This document shows, one piece after another, positions 63,431 through 64,000 of a stretch of 64,000 bases of DNA; the first letter of the stretch is position 1, and each line of letters starts with the position of its first letter. The translations under genes were made by a program, and so were the position numbers. Location of the stretch: assembly GCA_965215765.1 (NCBI GenBank), contig OZ244118.1, forward strand, positions 1,364,001 to 1,428,000. The letters run 5' to 3'. Under the pieces are notes generated by a model. The model was given only the letters and a program-made list of their open reading frames with translations. It did no database searches and was not told the DNA's origin. The stretch comes from G965212025 sp965215765 (lineage in GTDB: Bacteria > Pseudomonadota > Gammaproteobacteria > Poriferisulfidales > Oxydemutatoraceae).

Positions 63431-63985
63431 ATGTCAAAAGGAGTTAACAAGGTTATCTTAGTTGGAAATTTAGGTCAGGACCCTGATTTGCGTTATGGTC
63501 CCACTAATGGCTCGGCGGTGTGCGGCGTGTCTCTGGCAACGAATGACACCTGGAAAGACCGAACGACGGGTGAAAAGCTTGAGCGCACGGAATGGCATCG
63601 TCTGGTGTTTTTTGGTCGGCTTGCTGAAATTTCTGCTGAATATTTGCACAAAGGATCGCAAATTTATGTAGAAGGGCGTTTAAGGTCACGAAAGTGGAAA
63701 GACAATTCCGGTGAAGAGCGACAACAAACGGAGATCGTCGTCAGTGAAATGCAAATGTTAGGTCACCGCTCGAGTGATCATGCGCGACAGGGGGATCAAA
63801 CTCCTCGCCATACTGAAGACGATGAGCGGCATGACACCCGGCAGCAGCATGGTAATGTCGCCTCTACATCTCAGTTTTCATCGAGAAGGACGGATCGTAC
63901 GCCTTCCCAGAATTTTGCCGGGCAGACGCAGACGCAGACGCAGACGCCGGCAGACAGCCTGGAAGACGACGATATTCCTTTTTAG
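63431..63985 (+). CDS. ssb: Single-stranded DNA-binding protein
   Basis: A 184-residue SSB. The OB fold covers ~1-112 (VNKVILVGNLGQDPDLRY, TEWHRLVFFGRLAEISAEYL, GSQIYVEGRLRSRKW). A hydrophilic linker follows, with a QTQTQTQT stretch from a 6-bp microrepeat, and the conserved acidic tip DDDIPF that recruits repair and replication proteins. A strong ribosome-binding site (AAAGGAGAATAATT) precedes ATG 63431. Confidence 0.97.
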   Translation: MSKGVNKVILVGNLGQDPDLRYGPTNGSAVCGVSLATNDTWKDRTTGEKLERTEWHRLVFFGRLAEISAEYLHKGSQIYVEGRLRSRKWKDNSGEERQQTEIVVSEMQMLGHRSSDHARQGDQTPRHTEDDERHDTRQQHGNVASTSQFSSRRTDRTPSQNFAGQTQTQTQTPADSLEDDDIPF

Positions 63986-64000
63986 AAGCGGCTCTTGTGC

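Overview
The window looks like the chromosome of a gammaproteobacterium, probably an accessory-rich or host-associated one. The order lptD-surA-pdxA-ksgA-apaG-apaH (52.3-59.3 kb), trxB close to aat (23.9-28.1 kb), an MFS gene next to ssb (62-64 kb) and a long single-chain PurL (35.3-39.4 kb) are all gammaproteobacterial hallmarks. No species is claimed.

0-23.4 kb is a composite defence island downstream of the tmRNA gene ssrA, whose 3' end is the usual kind of integration site. Reading in: a DUF2231 membrane protein and a cusA-type 3' remnant; a frameshifted m5C methyltransferase; a Hachiman pair (hamA/hamB); a diverged ssrA 3' fragment fused to a second cusA remnant; an AbiE pair with a broken toxin; a three-gene DISARM-like operon (very large helicase-DUF1998-nuclease, SNF2 helicase, frameshifted adenine methylase); a short abiEii scrap; then the intact ssrA. 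Three kinds of duplicated scrap (cusA, ssrA, abiEii) bracket the modules in a partly nested way.

23.9-39.4 kb is core metabolism (trxB, a DUF482-type acyltransferase, aat, fdxA, an AddB-like nuclease, an XRE regulator, purL) interrupted by remarkable tandem duplications of gene ends: the last ~57 bp of fdxA repeated about 20 times at 70 bp, the 3' end of the AddB-like gene three times at 442 bp, and the 5' end of purL twice at 316 bp. The same phenomenon recurs at pdxA/ksgA (221 bp x3), at the acyltransferase gene, at a DUF4242 gene, and downstream of an efflux adaptor gene (127 bp x ~11).

39.8-42.2 kb holds three tandem paralogues of an unrecognised protein whose acidic, proline-rich tail carries repeated PPAY motifs, the PPxY ligand of eukaryotic WW domains. 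Each has the same 5' leader with a hairpin. These are the strongest candidates for something undescribed, possibly host-directed effectors. They are followed by an XRE-ImmA/IrrE metallopeptidase with a good autoregulatory dyad and a broken PIN-type toxin.

44.9-48.8 kb is a probable hydrocarbon-oxidation cluster: AlkB/XylM-type hydroxylase, GST-like protein, small membrane protein, FadL/TodX-type outer-membrane porin, DUF4242 protein. 48.8-51.2 kb contains duplicated terminator hairpins and three copies of a ~250-270 bp structured repeat around a small lipoprotein gene. 51.3-64 kb is cysQ, the lptD-apaH run, an orphan efflux adaptor, a 127-bp tandem array, an MFS transporter and ssb.
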